From: Mycobacterium persicum
Lineage (GTDB): Bacteria > Actinomycetota > Actinomycetes > Mycobacteriales > Mycobacteriaceae
Assembly (NCBI RefSeq): GCF_002086675.1
Contig: NZ_MVIF01000020.1
Location: 1-64,000, forward strand
DNA length: 64,000 bases
Direction: 5' to 3'
Part shown: positions 35,159 through 44,029 of the stretch, piece by piece
How positions within the stretch are numbered: position 1 is the stretch's first letter
How the letters are laid out: each line of letters opens with the position of its first letter
Translations under genes and position numbers: made by a program
The notes under the pieces: generated by a model
Told to the model about the DNA's origin: nothing
Seen by the model: only the letters and a program-made list of their open reading frames with translations
Databases searched by the model: none

Positions 35159-35985
35159 TGCCGATACACCGCCGCACCGAGGTGGTCGACGGTCTGGTCA
35201 CCAGTTATCTGGAGTCGGGCGCGGGTGACCCGGTGGTGTTGCTGCACGGCGGCGAATTCGGGGCCAGCGCCGAATTGGGCTGGGAGCACACCATCGTCGC
35301 GCTAGCCGCACGCTACCGGGTGCTGGCGCCCGACCTGCTCGGGTTCGGGCAGTCGGCCAAGGTCGTGGACTTCGTCGACGGCCGCGGGATGCGCATCCGG
35401 CACGTGGCACGGTTCTGCGACGTTGTCGGCGTCGACTCCGCGCACTTCGCCGGTAATTCCATGGGCGCCATCATGCTGCTGACCGACACCACCTCGGATG
35501 CACCCCGGCTGCCGGTCCGAAGCATGGCGATCATCTGCGGCGGGGGACAGATTCAGCAGAACCGGCACTTCGACGCCCTGCAGCGTTACGACGCCACGCT
35601 GCCGGGCATGCGCCGCATCGTCGAGGCGCTATTCCACAACGCCCGCTATCCGGCCGACGAGGACTATGTGCGGCGCCGCTACCAGTCGAGCATCGCTCCG
35701 GGAGCGTGGGAAGCCTTGGCGGCGGCGCGTTTTCGTCGCCCCGGCGCTGAGCCGGCCGCTAACCCGTCGAGTGTGCGCCGGTATGAGCGCATCGCGGTGC
35801 CCACACTCGTCGTCGAAGGTCGCGACGACAAGCTGCTGCCCGCCGGGTGGGCCGCGCAGCTCGCCGAGCAGGTCGGGGATGGACGCGCGGTGGTGATCGA
35901 CGACGCGGGCCACTGTCCGCAAATCGAGCAATCCGCGGCGGTCAACGAACTCCTGCTGAACTTCTTCAGCGGTCAGAAGACGTAA
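35158..35985 (+). CDS. Alpha/beta hydrolase, meta-cleavage hydrolase-like
   Basis: A 275-residue hydrolase: HGGEFGASAELGWEH (about residue 26), the nucleophile AGNSMGAIML (Ser about 100), the acid in EGRDDKLLPAGW, and the His in DDAGHCPQIEQ. The Asn before the Ser (GNSMG) resembles the HsaD/BphD-type C-C hydrolases. It overlaps the cyclase stop by one base. It is the second candidate ring-product hydrolase of the cluster, so two different ring-cleavage products may be handled. Its end overlaps the convergent mmcO by 13 bases. Confidence 0.83.
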   Translation: MPIHRRTEVVDGLVTSYLESGAGDPVVLLHGGEFGASAELGWEHTIVALAARYRVLAPDLLGFGQSAKVVDFVDGRGMRIRHVARFCDVVGVDSAHFAGNSMGAIMLLTDTTSDAPRLPVRSMAIICGGGQIQQNRHFDALQRYDATLPGMRRIVEALFHNARYPADEDYVRRRYQSSIAPGAWEALAAARFRRPGAEPAANPSSVRRYERIAVPTLVVEGRDDKLLPAGWAAQLAEQVGDGRAVVIDDAGHCPQIEQSAAVNELLLNFFSGQKT

Positions 35986-37586
35986 TCCAGGCGCGTCATC
36001 ATGCCGGCCGCCAGGTGATACATGTTGTGGCAGTGCATCACCCAGGTACCCGGATTATCTGCGACGAGCACTGCCTGGACCTTCTGCTTGGGCAGGACGA
36101 TCACGGTGTCCTTGCGGGCGCCGAGGGAACCGTCGGCCCTGATGATCTGATAGGTGTGGCCATGCAGGTGCATGGGGTGCCACATCATGGTGGTGTTGTC
36201 GAACACCAGAAGTTGGCGCTGGCCCTGGTGCACCTGCAGCGGCTTGGTCCTGCTGTAGGGCTCACCGTTGATCGTCCAGTCATATTTGGCCATGGTGCCG
36301 CCCAATACGACAGGAAGTTCGAGGCCGGGCTCGGGCCGGCCCAGATTGGCCGACGTTGTGGCGGTGAACATCTCGATGGTGCCAACCCTCTTGGTGAGTT
36401 CCGCCGGCCGAAACTGCGGATCGGGCGCGCTGCCCGCGCCGGTGGACAGCAGCGAGCGGGCCACAGCGTTCTTGCCTTCGGCCAGTGCGACGAGCGGGAA
36501 GACACCCGATGCCGCCGTCACGATGACGTCGTAACGTTCGCCCATGCCGATCAGCAGTGCGTCGACCGGTGTCGGAAGGACCGGGTAACCGTCGGTGTGG
36601 GTGACCGTCATCGAATGTCCGGCCAGCGCGACACGGAACGCGGTGTCGGCGGCGGCATTGATGATCCGGATCCGGATTCGCTGTCCCGGTTTGGCATTGA
36701 AGGTCGTGGGGGCCGCGGGGATACGGCCGTTGATCAGATAGTAGGGGTAGGCGACGTCGCCCGCGTCGCCACCGAGCAGCTCGCTGCTCGCCACGTCGCC
36801 GCCCGGCATGCCCGGCGTCGGGGATGGCGGCGGCGTCTCGGTCGTGCTCGTCGTGCTCGTCGTACTTGTCGTGCTCGTCGTGGTTGGCGGGGTCGGCTGG
36901 GTCGTCGTGGGCATGGGCATTGCGGTGGGCTTGTTCGGGTCGACCAGGGCGTCGTAAATCTGTTGCGGACTCTGGCCGACGCCGTCGGTCCAATCATCAA
37001 GCACCACAATCCATTCCGCGTCGTAGCGCCCCGGCTCGGTCGGATCGTCAATAATGACCGGCAGATAGAGCCCCATGTCCTCCTCGAGGCCGACGTGCGG
37101 ATGAGCCCAGTAGGTGCCCGGATCAGGGACGGAGAATCGGTAGGTGAAGTCGTGGCCGGCCTCGATGTTCGGGGTGGCGGGCACGACGCCGTCCATGTCG
37201 TTGCGCAGCGCGATGCCGTGCCAGTGCACAGACGTCGGGCGGTCGAGCCGATTGTCCACCGCGACCACAATCTCATCGCCGACGGCGGCCCGGATCAGCG
37301 GTCCCGGGACCGTATTTCCGTAGGCCAGCGTACGGGCGATCGGCCCGCCGAGGTCGATCTCCACCTGCTGAGGGACCAGGCTGGCCGTTACGGTTCGACC
37401 GCTGTGCGGCCGGGCCCGCTCGGCCGCGTCGATTGCGGCAGCCATGGCAGTCTCGTCTGCCGAGTGTGTCTGTGAGTGGCCGCAACCGGCGAGCGCCAAC
37501 CCACTGGCGATTCCGGCGCCGATAAAGCCGCGCCTGCTGAGCTGAACTCCGCCCAGGGGATGACCGCTCGTTGGCTGTAGCGGCAT
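35973..37586 (-). CDS. mmcO: Multicopper oxidase MmcO (periplasmic lipoprotein)
   Basis: A 537-residue copper oxidase protecting against Cu(I) stress, the counterpart of M. tuberculosis Rv0846c. A Tat signal (SRRGFIGAG) is followed by a lipobox LALAGC near residue 34. Copper ligands are SVHWHG (about 120), TYWAHPH (about 160), HPMHLHGH (about 465) and WVMHCHNMYH (about 513). Between the first and second cupredoxin domains is a low-complexity Thr/Ser/Pro stretch (TTTSTTSTTSTTSTTE, about residues 240-260). ATG 37586 has AGGAG upstream. The divergent promoter carries a RicR box at 37680-37694 shared with lpqS. Confidence 0.93.
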   Translation of the reverse strand: MPLQPTSGHPLGGVQLSRRGFIGAGIASGLALAGCGHSQTHSADETAMAAAIDAAERARPHSGRTVTASLVPQQVEIDLGGPIARTLAYGNTVPGPLIRAAVGDEIVVAVDNRLDRPTSVHWHGIALRNDMDGVVPATPNIEAGHDFTYRFSVPDPGTYWAHPHVGLEEDMGLYLPVIIDDPTEPGRYDAEWIVVLDDWTDGVGQSPQQIYDALVDPNKPTAMPMPTTTQPTPPTTTSTTSTTSTTSTTETPPPSPTPGMPGGDVASSELLGGDAGDVAYPYYLINGRIPAAPTTFNAKPGQRIRIRIINAAADTAFRVALAGHSMTVTHTDGYPVLPTPVDALLIGMGERYDVIVTAASGVFPLVALAEGKNAVARSLLSTGAGSAPDPQFRPAELTKRVGTIEMFTATTSANLGRPEPGLELPVVLGGTMAKYDWTINGEPYSRTKPLQVHQGQRQLLVFDNTTMMWHPMHLHGHTYQIIRADGSLGARKDTVIVLPKQKVQAVLVADNPGTWVMHCHNMYHLAAGMMTRLDYVF

Positions 37587-37679
37587 GGACAGCTCCTCGT
37601 CTTCGTTGATTCGGGCCCGCGCTACTACCCTGCTAGGACATCGACCGCCGCGCAAGCCGCAATACCGCACTTTACGTGA

Positions 37680-37694
37680 TACCCACTGGGGGTA
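37680..37694. promoter_or_regulatory. RicR-type copper operator (TACCC-n5-GGGTA)
   Basis: TACCCACTGGGGGTA between mmcO and lpqS. RicR, a CsoR-family Cu(I) sensor, binds this type of palindrome at the same locus in M. tuberculosis. It overlaps a TATATA -10 element for lpqS at 37693-37698. Confidence 0.85.
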
Positions 37695-37707
37695 TATAGT
37701 GGCCGAC

Positions 37708-38115
37708 GTGAACCTTCGGCAGGCGGTGTGGACGCGGTTCGCGTGGATCGCGATCGTCCTGGTCGTGGTCGTCGCCGCGGTAGCCGCTCAATGCTGGCTG
37801 CCGCAGTTGGATCGCCAACCGGCGCATCCGAGCCACCCGCTGTCGACGGCTGTGGGTAGCGAATTCGCGGTGAACATCGGTCACGCACATCTCACCGACG
37901 ACTCGGCGCCACCGTGCCCTCCGCTACATGCCGGCGCGGTGATGCCGCAGTCGGACACACCAGCGTTCGCGGCTGCCGTGGTGGTGGTCGCCAACGGCGT
38001 CGCGGGTGTGCTCATCGCAGCCGTGGTGACCGCCGGGCGCGGACCGCCGACCTTGCCGGTTGACGTGCGCACCGGTCAAGACTTGTTGACTCGGTTCTGC
38101 CTGTCTCGTTGCTGA
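37708..38115 (+). CDS. lpqS: LpqS, copper-induced envelope protein
   Basis: A 135-residue exported protein matching M. tuberculosis Rv0847. Hydrophobic N-terminal segment VVVVAAVAAQCWLPQL with a lipobox-like Cys, then HPSHPLSTAVGSEF, a His/Cys-bearing middle (GHAHLTDDSAPPCP), a second hydrophobic stretch, and the conserved end VRTGQDLLTRFCLSRC. His, Met and Cys residues could bind copper. GTG 37708 fits a nearly leaderless transcript from the TATATA box; GTG 37699 is an alternative. Its function is unknown beyond copper induction in M. tuberculosis. Confidence 0.82.
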   Translation: MNLRQAVWTRFAWIAIVLVVVVAAVAAQCWLPQLDRQPAHPSHPLSTAVGSEFAVNIGHAHLTDDSAPPCPPLHAGAVMPQSDTPAFAAAVVVVANGVAGVLIAAVVTAGRGPPTLPVDVRTGQDLLTRFCLSRC

Positions 38116-38221
38116 CCGGTCAGTGTCAGGCCCTGGTGACCATTTCGCCATGGCCGATGACTGCTGACCCTTATCACCTTGCCGCACTTGATCGGCGGCT
38201 CGAGACCGAAGCGACGACACC

Positions 38222-39424
38222 ATGAACCTCAACATGCCCGTGGAAAATCCCGCCCACCTGAACAACTCACGCGTTGTGCGACCCAACCGCTCGCATCTCA
38301 CCTCCGTACGGCGACAGAACCGGGATCGTTACCGTGCCATCCCGCGGCGTTACCAGCTCCCGCCAAGCCGTAACCGTCAGCCCGGCACCATGGTCGGCAA
38401 CACTCCGGTGCTGTGGATAGCGGGAAGCGACGGGCCGGTCGGCAGCGCCGACCGTGGATTCTGGGCCAAGCTCGAAGGATTCAACCCCGGCGGCATGAAA
38501 GACCGGCCCGCCATGCACATGGTGGAACGCGCCCGCGCTCGCGGCGACCTCGCGCCAGGTGCCGCGATCATCGAATCAACCAGCGGCACATTGGGATTGG
38601 GTCTAGCGCTGGCCGGCAACGCATACCGGCACCCGGTCACCCTGGTCACCGACCCGGGCCTGGAACCGATTATCGCGCGCATGCTCACCGCCTACGGTGC
38701 CCGCGTCGACATGGTCGCCGAGCCGCACCCGGTCGGCGGATGGCAGCAGGCCCGCAAAGATCGGGTCGCGCAGCTGCTGGCCGCCGACCCCGCCGCCTGG
38801 AATCCGAACCAGTACAGCAACCCCGACAACGTCGCCGCCTACCGGCCCCTGGCGCTGGAGTTGATCGCCCAGCTGGGGCGGGTCGACGTGCTGGTGTGCT
38901 CGGTGGGCACCGGAGGCCATTCTGCCGGCGTGGCAAGGGTATTGCGAGAGTTCAATCCGGATATGCGGTTGATCGGCGTCGACACCATCGGGTCGACGAT
39001 CTTCGGCCAGCCCGCCACCAGCAGGCTGATGCGCGGCCTGGGTTCGAGCATCTATCCGCGCAACGTCGACTACGCCGCATTCAACGAGATCCACTGGGTT
39101 GCGCCGGCCGAAGCCGTCTGGGCCTGCCGCAATCTGGCCGCCACCCACTACGCCAGCGGCGGTTGGAGTGTCGGGGCTGTTGGTCTGGTCGCCGGATGGG
39201 CCGCGCGCACCTTGCCGTCGGGCACCACGATCGCCGCGGTGTTTCCCGACGGCCCCAACCGTTATTTCGACACGATCTACAACGACGACTATTGCGACGA
39301 GCACGGGCTGCTCGGTGACCGGCCCGCCGCCGATCCCGACGAGATCGCCTCGCCGTCGGCTGCGGTCGTGACCCGCTGGACCCGCACCACCTCGGTGGTG
39401 GACCCGAACCGGGTGCCGGCGTGA
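38222..39424 (+). CDS. cysK2: CysK2, S-sulfocysteine synthase
   Basis: A 400-residue PLP enzyme. In M. tuberculosis CysK2 (Rv0848) makes S-sulfocysteine from O-phosphoserine and thiosulfate. The PLP Lys is in [12 protein letters not shown], the substrate loop in [11 protein letters not shown], and the phosphate-binding GTGGHSAG at about residue 238. The synteny lpqS-cysK2-MFS supports the assignment. The first ~45 residues are a basic extension of uncertain reality, so a later start is possible. The gene is expected to be co-induced by copper from the lpqS promoter. It overlaps the MFS gene by 4 bases. Confidence 0.88.
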   Translation: MNLNMPVENPAHLNNSRVVRPNRSHLTSVRRQNRDRYRAIPRRYQLPPSRNRQPGTMVGNTPVLWIAGSDGPVGSADRGFWAKLEGFNPGGMKDRPAMHMVERARARGDLAPGAAIIESTSGTLGLGLALAGNAYRHPVTLVTDPGLEPIIARMLTAYGARVDMVAEPHPVGGWQQARKDRVAQLLAADPAAWNPNQYSNPDNVAAYRPLALELIAQLGRVDVLVCSVGTGGHSAGVARVLREFNPDMRLIGVDTIGSTIFGQPATSRLMRGLGSSIYPRNVDYAAFNEIHWVAPAEAVWACRNLAATHYASGGWSVGAVGLVAGWAARTLPSGTTIAAVFPDGPNRYFDTIYNDDYCDEHGLLGDRPAADPDEIASPSAAVVTRWTRTTSVVDPNRVPA

Positions 39425-40998
39425 TGGGATTTCTCACCCAATTCCGCAGCTTCAACCGGCCCAGCCAGCTGCTGATGATCAACCAGTTCGGCATCAACGT
39501 CGGCTTCTACATGCTGATGCCGTACCTGGCTGACTACCTTGCCGGTCCGCTGGGGCTGGCCGCGTGGGCGGTCGGTTTGGTGATGGGGGTGCGCAACTTC
39601 TCCCAGCAGGGCATGTTCTTCGTGGGCGGCACCCTGGCGGACCGATTCGGCTATAAGCCGCTGATCGTGGCCGGCTGTCTGATCCGTACCGGCGGGTTCG
39701 CCATGCTGGTGTTCGCGCAGTCCCTGCCCACCGTGCTGATCGCCTCGGCCGCAACCGGTTTCGCCGGGGCACTGTTCAACCCGGCGGTGCGCGCCTACCT
39801 CGCCGTCGACTCCGGCGACCGGAAGATCGAAGCCTTCGCGATGTTCAACATCTTCTACCAGGCGGGCATCCTGCTCGGCCCGCTGGTGGGATTGGCGTTG
39901 CTGGCATTGGACTTCCGGATGACCGTGCTGGGTGCCGCGGTAGTGTTCGCCGCGCTGACGGTGGCCCAGCTGCTGGCGCTGCCGCGGCCGTCGGCCGACC
40001 CCGAATACGAGAAGACCTCAATTCGGCAGGGCTGGCGGACGGTTGTCCGCAACCGAGCGTTCTGGTGCTTCGCCGCGGCCATGACCGGCGCCTATCTGCT
40101 GTCATTCCAGATCTACCTGGCCCTCCCCATGCAAGCGTCGGTGCTGGCGCCACGCCACCAATCTCTGCTGGTGGCGACAATGTTCGCGGTGTCGGGGGTG
40201 GTCGCGGTCGCCGGGCAGCTGCGCATCACCCGATGGTTCGCCGCACGCTGGAGTGCCGGACGCAGCCTGGTTATCGGGGCCATCATCCTGGGTGCGGCGT
40301 TCGTACCGCTCGCGGTGGTCCCGGACGTCGAACGGTTCGGTACCGTCGCAGCGGTCACGGCATTCTTGCTGTCGGCGAGTCTGCTCGCGGTCGCCTCGGC
40401 GGCGTTGTTTCCGTTCGAAATGCGGACCGTGGTGGCATTGTCGGATGACCGGTTGGTGGCGACTCACTACGGGTTCTACAGCACCATCGTGGGAGTCGGC
40501 ATCCTGCTGGGAAACCTGGGCGTCGGCTCGCTGTGGAGCGCGCTGCACCGGGTGAACGCCGATGCCGTGTGGGGCGGTTTGATTCTCGTCGGACTCGCGA
40601 CCGTCGCCGGGCTCTACGCGCTGGACAGATCTTCGCAACGGCGCCCCACCCCGCCTTCCTTTCGGGCGCTGCCGGGCTCTGACATCACGATTGACAGTAG
40701 GTCCGATAACGATCCCGGCCGAACCTCGCGCCAGCTCGTCGACACCGCGCGGCCGGCGGTTATGAAGAGCGCCAAGGTAACTGACGTTGGTTCGGAAATC
40801 GGCCATTCCGAAGCCAGGCGGCGACCCGGAGGTGCGGCGAGGTGGATTTTGGAGCACTACCACCCGAGATCACGTCAGCGAGAATGTATGCGGGTCCTCG
40901 GTCGGAGCCGCTGCTACGCGCCGCGGCGGCCTGGGACAAACTGGCTGACGACCTATACGGCACTGCCGCGTCCGTCGGTTCGATCACTTCGGCATTGA
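39421..40998 (+). CDS. MFS transporter (Rv0849-like) with C-terminal extension
   Basis: About 400 residues form a 12-segment major facilitator (motif [12 protein letters not shown] after helix 2). It is the counterpart of Rv0849 in the RicR-regulated lpqS-cysK2 transcript, perhaps exporting a thiol product of CysK2. Past residue ~405 (LYALDRSS) the frame runs on for ~120 low-complexity residues and reads 157 bases into the PPE gene in another frame. The family usually ends near the membrane domain, so the extension probably reflects loss of the original stop or a small frameshift. Confidence 0.8.
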   Translation: MMGFLTQFRSFNRPSQLLMINQFGINVGFYMLMPYLADYLAGPLGLAAWAVGLVMGVRNFSQQGMFFVGGTLADRFGYKPLIVAGCLIRTGGFAMLVFAQSLPTVLIASAATGFAGALFNPAVRAYLAVDSGDRKIEAFAMFNIFYQAGILLGPLVGLALLALDFRMTVLGAAVVFAALTVAQLLALPRPSADPEYEKTSIRQGWRTVVRNRAFWCFAAAMTGAYLLSFQIYLALPMQASVLAPRHQSLLVATMFAVSGVVAVAGQLRITRWFAARWSAGRSLVIGAIILGAAFVPLAVVPDVERFGTVAAVTAFLLSASLLAVASAALFPFEMRTVVALSDDRLVATHYGFYSTIVGVGILLGNLGVGSLWSALHRVNADAVWGGLILVGLATVAGLYALDRSSQRRPTPPSFRALPGSDITIDSRSDNDPGRTSRQLVDTARPAVMKSAKVTDVGSEIGHSEARRRPGGAARWILEHYHPRSRQRECMRVLGRSRCYAPRRPGTNWLTTYTALPRPSVRSLRH

Positions 40999-41753
40999 CC
41001 GACGACGGGTGGCGGGGCGCGGCGTCGGACTCGATGGCTGCCGCGGTTGCGCCCTACCTGCGTTGGTTGACCGGTACAGCCGCAGCGGCCGAACAGATCG
41101 CGGGCCAGGCCCGGGCGGCTGCCTGCGCCTTCGAAAACGCCTTCGCCGCCACGGTGCCGCCGCCGGTGATAGCCGCCAACCGCGCTCGGCTGGCATCGCT
41201 GATCGGCGCAAACGCGACCGCTCAGGACACACCCGGCATCGCGGCTCTCGAGGCCGACTACGGCGAAATGTGGGCCCAGGACGCCTGTGCGATGTATCGC
41301 TATGCCAACGCTTCGGCATCGGCGGTGACCCTGACGCCGTTGGCGCCGCCCACACTGGGTGAGAGCGCGCCCGGCTTCCTGGCGTGGGACGACGACGCAG
41401 GCACGCCCGGTATGTTGGCCCAAACGATGGCCCAAGTGCCTGCTGCGCTACGCAGCCTCGGGCGGCCGGCGCAGTCGGTGTCGGCCGCTTCGACGATCGC
41501 GAACATGCTGCGGCTCAAGCCTTTCCCGTCGCCGGTGAGCGCTTTCGTGGCGGCGATCAGTGGCCCGCTGGCCATGACGTCGAGCGGGCCGCCGGCGCCG
41601 ATGGCTACCAACATGTCCGGCTCATCTCGGCCGGTGGTGTCGGCGGCCTGGAGTCGCGCCGCTTTGATCGGCAGGTTGTCGGTGCCGCGCAGTTGGGGTG
41701 CGGCCGCGTTCGGCACAACCGGGCTGAGCTTCACCGCTAAATCAACTGCTTGA
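40842..41753 (+). CDS. PPE family protein, SVP subgroup
   Basis: A 303-residue PPE protein starting at GTG with the classic [18 protein letters not shown]. The helical domain includes [40 protein letters not shown] (about 107-146). The SVP signature GRLSVPRSW is near residue 278. It is short for the SVP group (usually ~390-400), with a reduced middle region. No PE gene is adjacent. Its 5' end overlaps the reading-through MFS frame and its last codons lie inside the operator at 41738-41757. Confidence 0.88.
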   Translation: MDFGALPPEITSARMYAGPRSEPLLRAAAAWDKLADDLYGTAASVGSITSALTDDGWRGAASDSMAAAVAPYLRWLTGTAAAAEQIAGQARAAACAFENAFAATVPPPVIAANRARLASLIGANATAQDTPGIAALEADYGEMWAQDACAMYRYANASASAVTLTPLAPPTLGESAPGFLAWDDDAGTPGMLAQTMAQVPAALRSLGRPAQSVSAASTIANMLRLKPFPSPVSAFVAAISGPLAMTSSGPPAPMATNMSGSSRPVVSAAWSRAALIGRLSVPRSWGAAAFGTTGLSFTAKSTA

Positions 41754-41757
41754 CTTA
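41738..41757. promoter_or_regulatory. Inverted repeat TAAATCAA-n4-TTGACTTA before the SDR
   Basis: 8-bp arms, 7 of 8 paired, 4-base spacer, ending 28 bases before the SDR start. The same element is at 44921-44940 before the TetR-P450 operon. It overlaps the PPE stop codon. Confidence 0.7.
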
Positions 41758-41785
41758 AGGCGGCGCGCGCCGATTAACTCGTCGT

Positions 41786-42595
41786 GTGGTCAACGAACTG
41801 GCCGGCAAGGTAGCCGTCGTCACCGGTGGGGCATCCGGTATCGGCCGTGCCACGGTGGAGCGTTTTGTGGACGAGGGCGCGCGGGTGGTCATCGCCGACG
41901 TCCAAGCGGACCTGGGCCAGGAGCTGGCGGCCCGCCTGGGGTCGGAAACCATGTTCCGGCGCACCGACGTCTCCGATCCCGGACAGGTCGCGGCGGTGGT
42001 GGCAGCCGCCGTCGACACCTTCGGCGGCGTGCACATCATGGTGAACAACGCCGGTGTCTCCGGAACCATGCACCGCCGATTCCTCGACGACGACCTGGCC
42101 GATTTCCACCGGGTCATGGCCGTCAATGTCCTGGGGGTCATGGCGGGCACCCGCGATGCCGCCCGGCACATGGCCGCTCACGGCGGCGGATCCATCGTCA
42201 ACCTCACCTCGATTGGCGGCATCCAGGCCGGCGGCGGCGTGATGACCTACCGCGCGTCCAAGGCGGCCGTCATCCAGTTCACCAAATCAGCGGCAATCGA
42301 GTTGGCGCACTACGAAATTCGAGTCAACGCCATCGCGCCCGGCAACATACCCACGCCGTTATTGGCGTCGTCGGCGGCGGGGATGAGTCGAGACGAAACC
42401 GAGCGGTACGAGGCGGCGATTCGCCAGACCATGCGGGACGACCGGCCGCTGAAGCGCGAGGGCACGCCCGAGGACATCGCGGAGGCGGTGTTGTATTTCG
42501 CCGGCGAGCGGTCCCGCTATGTCACCGGCACCGTGCTCCCGGTGGACGGCGGGACGGTGGCGGGCAAGGTGATTCGATCCGCGCGCCGAACGTGA
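41786..42595 (+). CDS. Short-chain dehydrogenase/reductase
   Basis: A 269-residue classical SDR: VVTGGASGIGRATVE (about residue 10), NNAGVSG (about 86), the catalytic Ser in NLTSIGGIQ, and YRASKAAV (Tyr-x3-Lys, about 155). It oxidises or reduces a small alcohol or ketone with NAD(P). The operator shared with the 44.97 kb operon suggests it works with that P450, for example on the alcohol it forms. The genes between them are remnants and toxin-antitoxin modules, so the two may once have been adjacent. Confidence 0.88.
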   Translation: MVNELAGKVAVVTGGASGIGRATVERFVDEGARVVIADVQADLGQELAARLGSETMFRRTDVSDPGQVAAVVAAAVDTFGGVHIMVNNAGVSGTMHRRFLDDDLADFHRVMAVNVLGVMAGTRDAARHMAAHGGGSIVNLTSIGGIQAGGGVMTYRASKAAVIQFTKSAAIELAHYEIRVNAIAPGNIPTPLLASSAAGMSRDETERYEAAIRQTMRDDRPLKREGTPEDIAEAVLYFAGERSRYVTGTVLPVDGGTVAGKVIRSARRT

Positions 42596-42628
42596 AGCCA
42601 CTGCGAATATTTCGCGGAATTGTCGCAG

Positions 42629-42973
42629 TCAGTACACGTTGGGCGAAGGTGTGGCGGGTGCATGGCTATGGCGGGCCGCTTCTTGGGCGAGCTGCACCCC
42701 GGAGGTCAGCCGCAGCGGGGCCAGCGGGGCGCGCTGCAGCGCCAGCGCACATCCGAGTGCATCGCTGGCACGGTTGAACGCGATCACGAAGCTGTCGCCC
42801 TCGCCCTGCTCGACCGGACGTACCGCGTCGTGATCGGCGATGAGTCCGGCGAGGGTGCGATCGAGTTGGACGATCGCCGCCGCCGTCTGCTCCGGCTGGG
42901 TTTCCCACAGGTGGGTCGATCCCTCGACATCGGCCAACAGCAACGTCACCGTTCCGGTCGGCAAGGTGCTCAT
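42629..42973 (-). pseudogene. N-terminal fragment of an adenylate cyclase-LuxR regulator
   Basis: Begins MSTLPTGTVTLLLADVEGST, then HLWETQPEQTAAAIVQLDRTL and PVEQGEGDSFVIAFNRASDA. This is the start of the class III cyclase domain in large mycobacterial AC/ATPase/LuxR regulators of about 1000 residues. After ~88 residues the frame loses the family pattern (RLTSGVQLAQEAARHS) and stops. The rest of the protein is absent from this side, so it is a remnant. Confidence 0.75.
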
Positions 42974-43047
42974 ACCCGGCTCACTCCAGTCCGCCAGGGC
43001 GAATCCCCGGTGCGGATTTCGCGGGCTCAGATGGCGACCAAACCTGT

Positions 43048-43065
43048 GGTATCAATCAGGTATCA
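43048..43065. promoter_or_regulatory. Direct repeats before the RHH-Doc module
   Basis: GGTATCA occurs at 43048-43054 and 43059-43065, 11 bases apart, ending 8 bases before the antitoxin start. One helical turn spacing is what ribbon-helix-helix antitoxins use for autoregulation, so this is a plausible operator. It may also contain the -10 box. Confidence 0.45.
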
Positions 43066-43072
43066 TGCCGTC

Positions 43073-43279
43073 ATGGGGATGACGCTACGCACCAGTGCTG
43101 AGCAGGCTGAAGCGCTGCGCCGGCAGGCGGCCGCGGAAGGACGGTCGATGCAGGCCGTGGCACTGTCGGCCATCGACGAATACATTGCGCGGCGCACGCA
43201 CAAGGCGAAGGTTGCTGCGGCTCTGCAGCGCGTGGTGCGGGAGGAGGCCGAGGTCCTGCGGCGCCTTAAGGACGCATGA
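43073..43279 (+). CDS. Ribbon-helix-helix antitoxin of a Doc toxin
   Basis: A 68-residue protein: MGMTLRTSAEQAEALRRQAA gives the beta strand and first helix of an Arc/MetJ-type fold, EGRSMQAVALSAIDEYI the second helix, and the charged tail (EEAEVLRRLKDA) would wrap the toxin. It overlaps the doc gene by 4 bases (ATGA). Doc toxins are more often paired with Phd/YefM-type antitoxins, so an RHH partner is a variant arrangement. Confidence 0.75.
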   Translation: MGMTLRTSAEQAEALRRQAAAEGRSMQAVALSAIDEYIARRTHKAKVAAALQRVVREEAEVLRRLKDA

Positions 43280-43659
43280 CCGAGTACCTGGACCTCGACG
43301 ATCTGCTCGACATTGCCCACGAGGCTGTCGGCGCGGATGTCGTGGTCGGGGATTACGGCTTGCTTGAATCGGCTCTGGCGCGCCCCCGCGCGTCGGTGTT
43401 CGGTCAAGATGCCTACCCGAGTCTGCATCTCAAGGCCGCCGCGCTGCTGCACTCCCTGGCGCGGAACCACGCGCTGGTGGATGGAAACAAGCGACTGGCG
43501 TGGACGGCCTGCCGGACTTTGCTCGCCATCAACGGCCAGTGGATCAGCGCCCCCGAGGATGACCGCTTCGAATTCGTCATCCAGGTCGCGACGGGCGCAT
43601 TGCCCGACCTTCCCAAGATGGCCGAACAACTACGCGCATGGAGCTACGAGGAGGGCTGA
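43276..43659 (+). CDS. Doc-family (Fic fold) toxin
   Basis: A 127-residue death-on-curing protein. The Fic/Doc motif is HALVDGNKRLAWTA (about residue 66-79), matching HxFxDGNKR with Leu in place of Phe. Doc phosphorylates EF-Tu and stops translation; activity here is inferred from the intact motif. N-terminal YLDLDDLLDIAHEAVG and ALARPRASVFGQDAYPSLHLKAAALLHSLARNH are typical of the family. It is translationally coupled to its antitoxin. Confidence 0.85.
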   Translation: MTEYLDLDDLLDIAHEAVGADVVVGDYGLLESALARPRASVFGQDAYPSLHLKAAALLHSLARNHALVDGNKRLAWTACRTLLAINGQWISAPEDDRFEFVIQVATGALPDLPKMAEQLRAWSYEEG

Positions 43660-43660
43660 G

Positions 43661-43945
43661 TCAACCGCGGCGGGCTGCCTGCCGAGACAGCTGCACGCGA
43701 GAAGTCAGGCCGAGTTTGGTGTAGACGTGAGTGAGGTGGGCCTGCACGGTGCGCGACCAGCCGCACGAACGTCGAGTTCCGGGGGTGTCAGCGATTCCCA
43801 CCCGTTGGCCGGCCGCGGCCGCTCACCACGACCCCGCTGCGCATAGGCGATCGCCTCCTCCTTGGACAATGCCGCACTCTCGGCCGCCAGCATCAAAGGC
43901 GTTGTCGCCCAACGCCGTATGCCACCGAATCCTGGTAGCCGGCGT
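43661..43945 (-). pseudogene. C-terminal LuxR fragment of a large regulator, frameshifted
   Basis: The minus strand ends with RTVQAHLTHVYTKLGLTSRV...QAARRG and a TGA at 43661-43663, the LuxR HTH end of AC-LuxR type regulators. Upstream in a different frame is [23 protein letters not shown]...WESLTPPELDV, the segment that normally precedes it. About 20 residues and the frame are lost between them. It belongs to a different copy than the 42629 fragment because the order is wrong for one gene. Confidence 0.7.
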
Positions 43946-44029
43946 CGTAGACCTTGGATCGCGCCACTCCCATGCGATGGCGCAGCGCCTTTGCTGCTCC
44001 GAAAAGGAGGTAGGTCCGGTAACCGATCG

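Noticed and set aside
41750-41785. TTGACT as a -35 box for the SDR
   Set aside because: No convincing -10 at 16-18 bases, and the sequence is one arm of the repeated operator.
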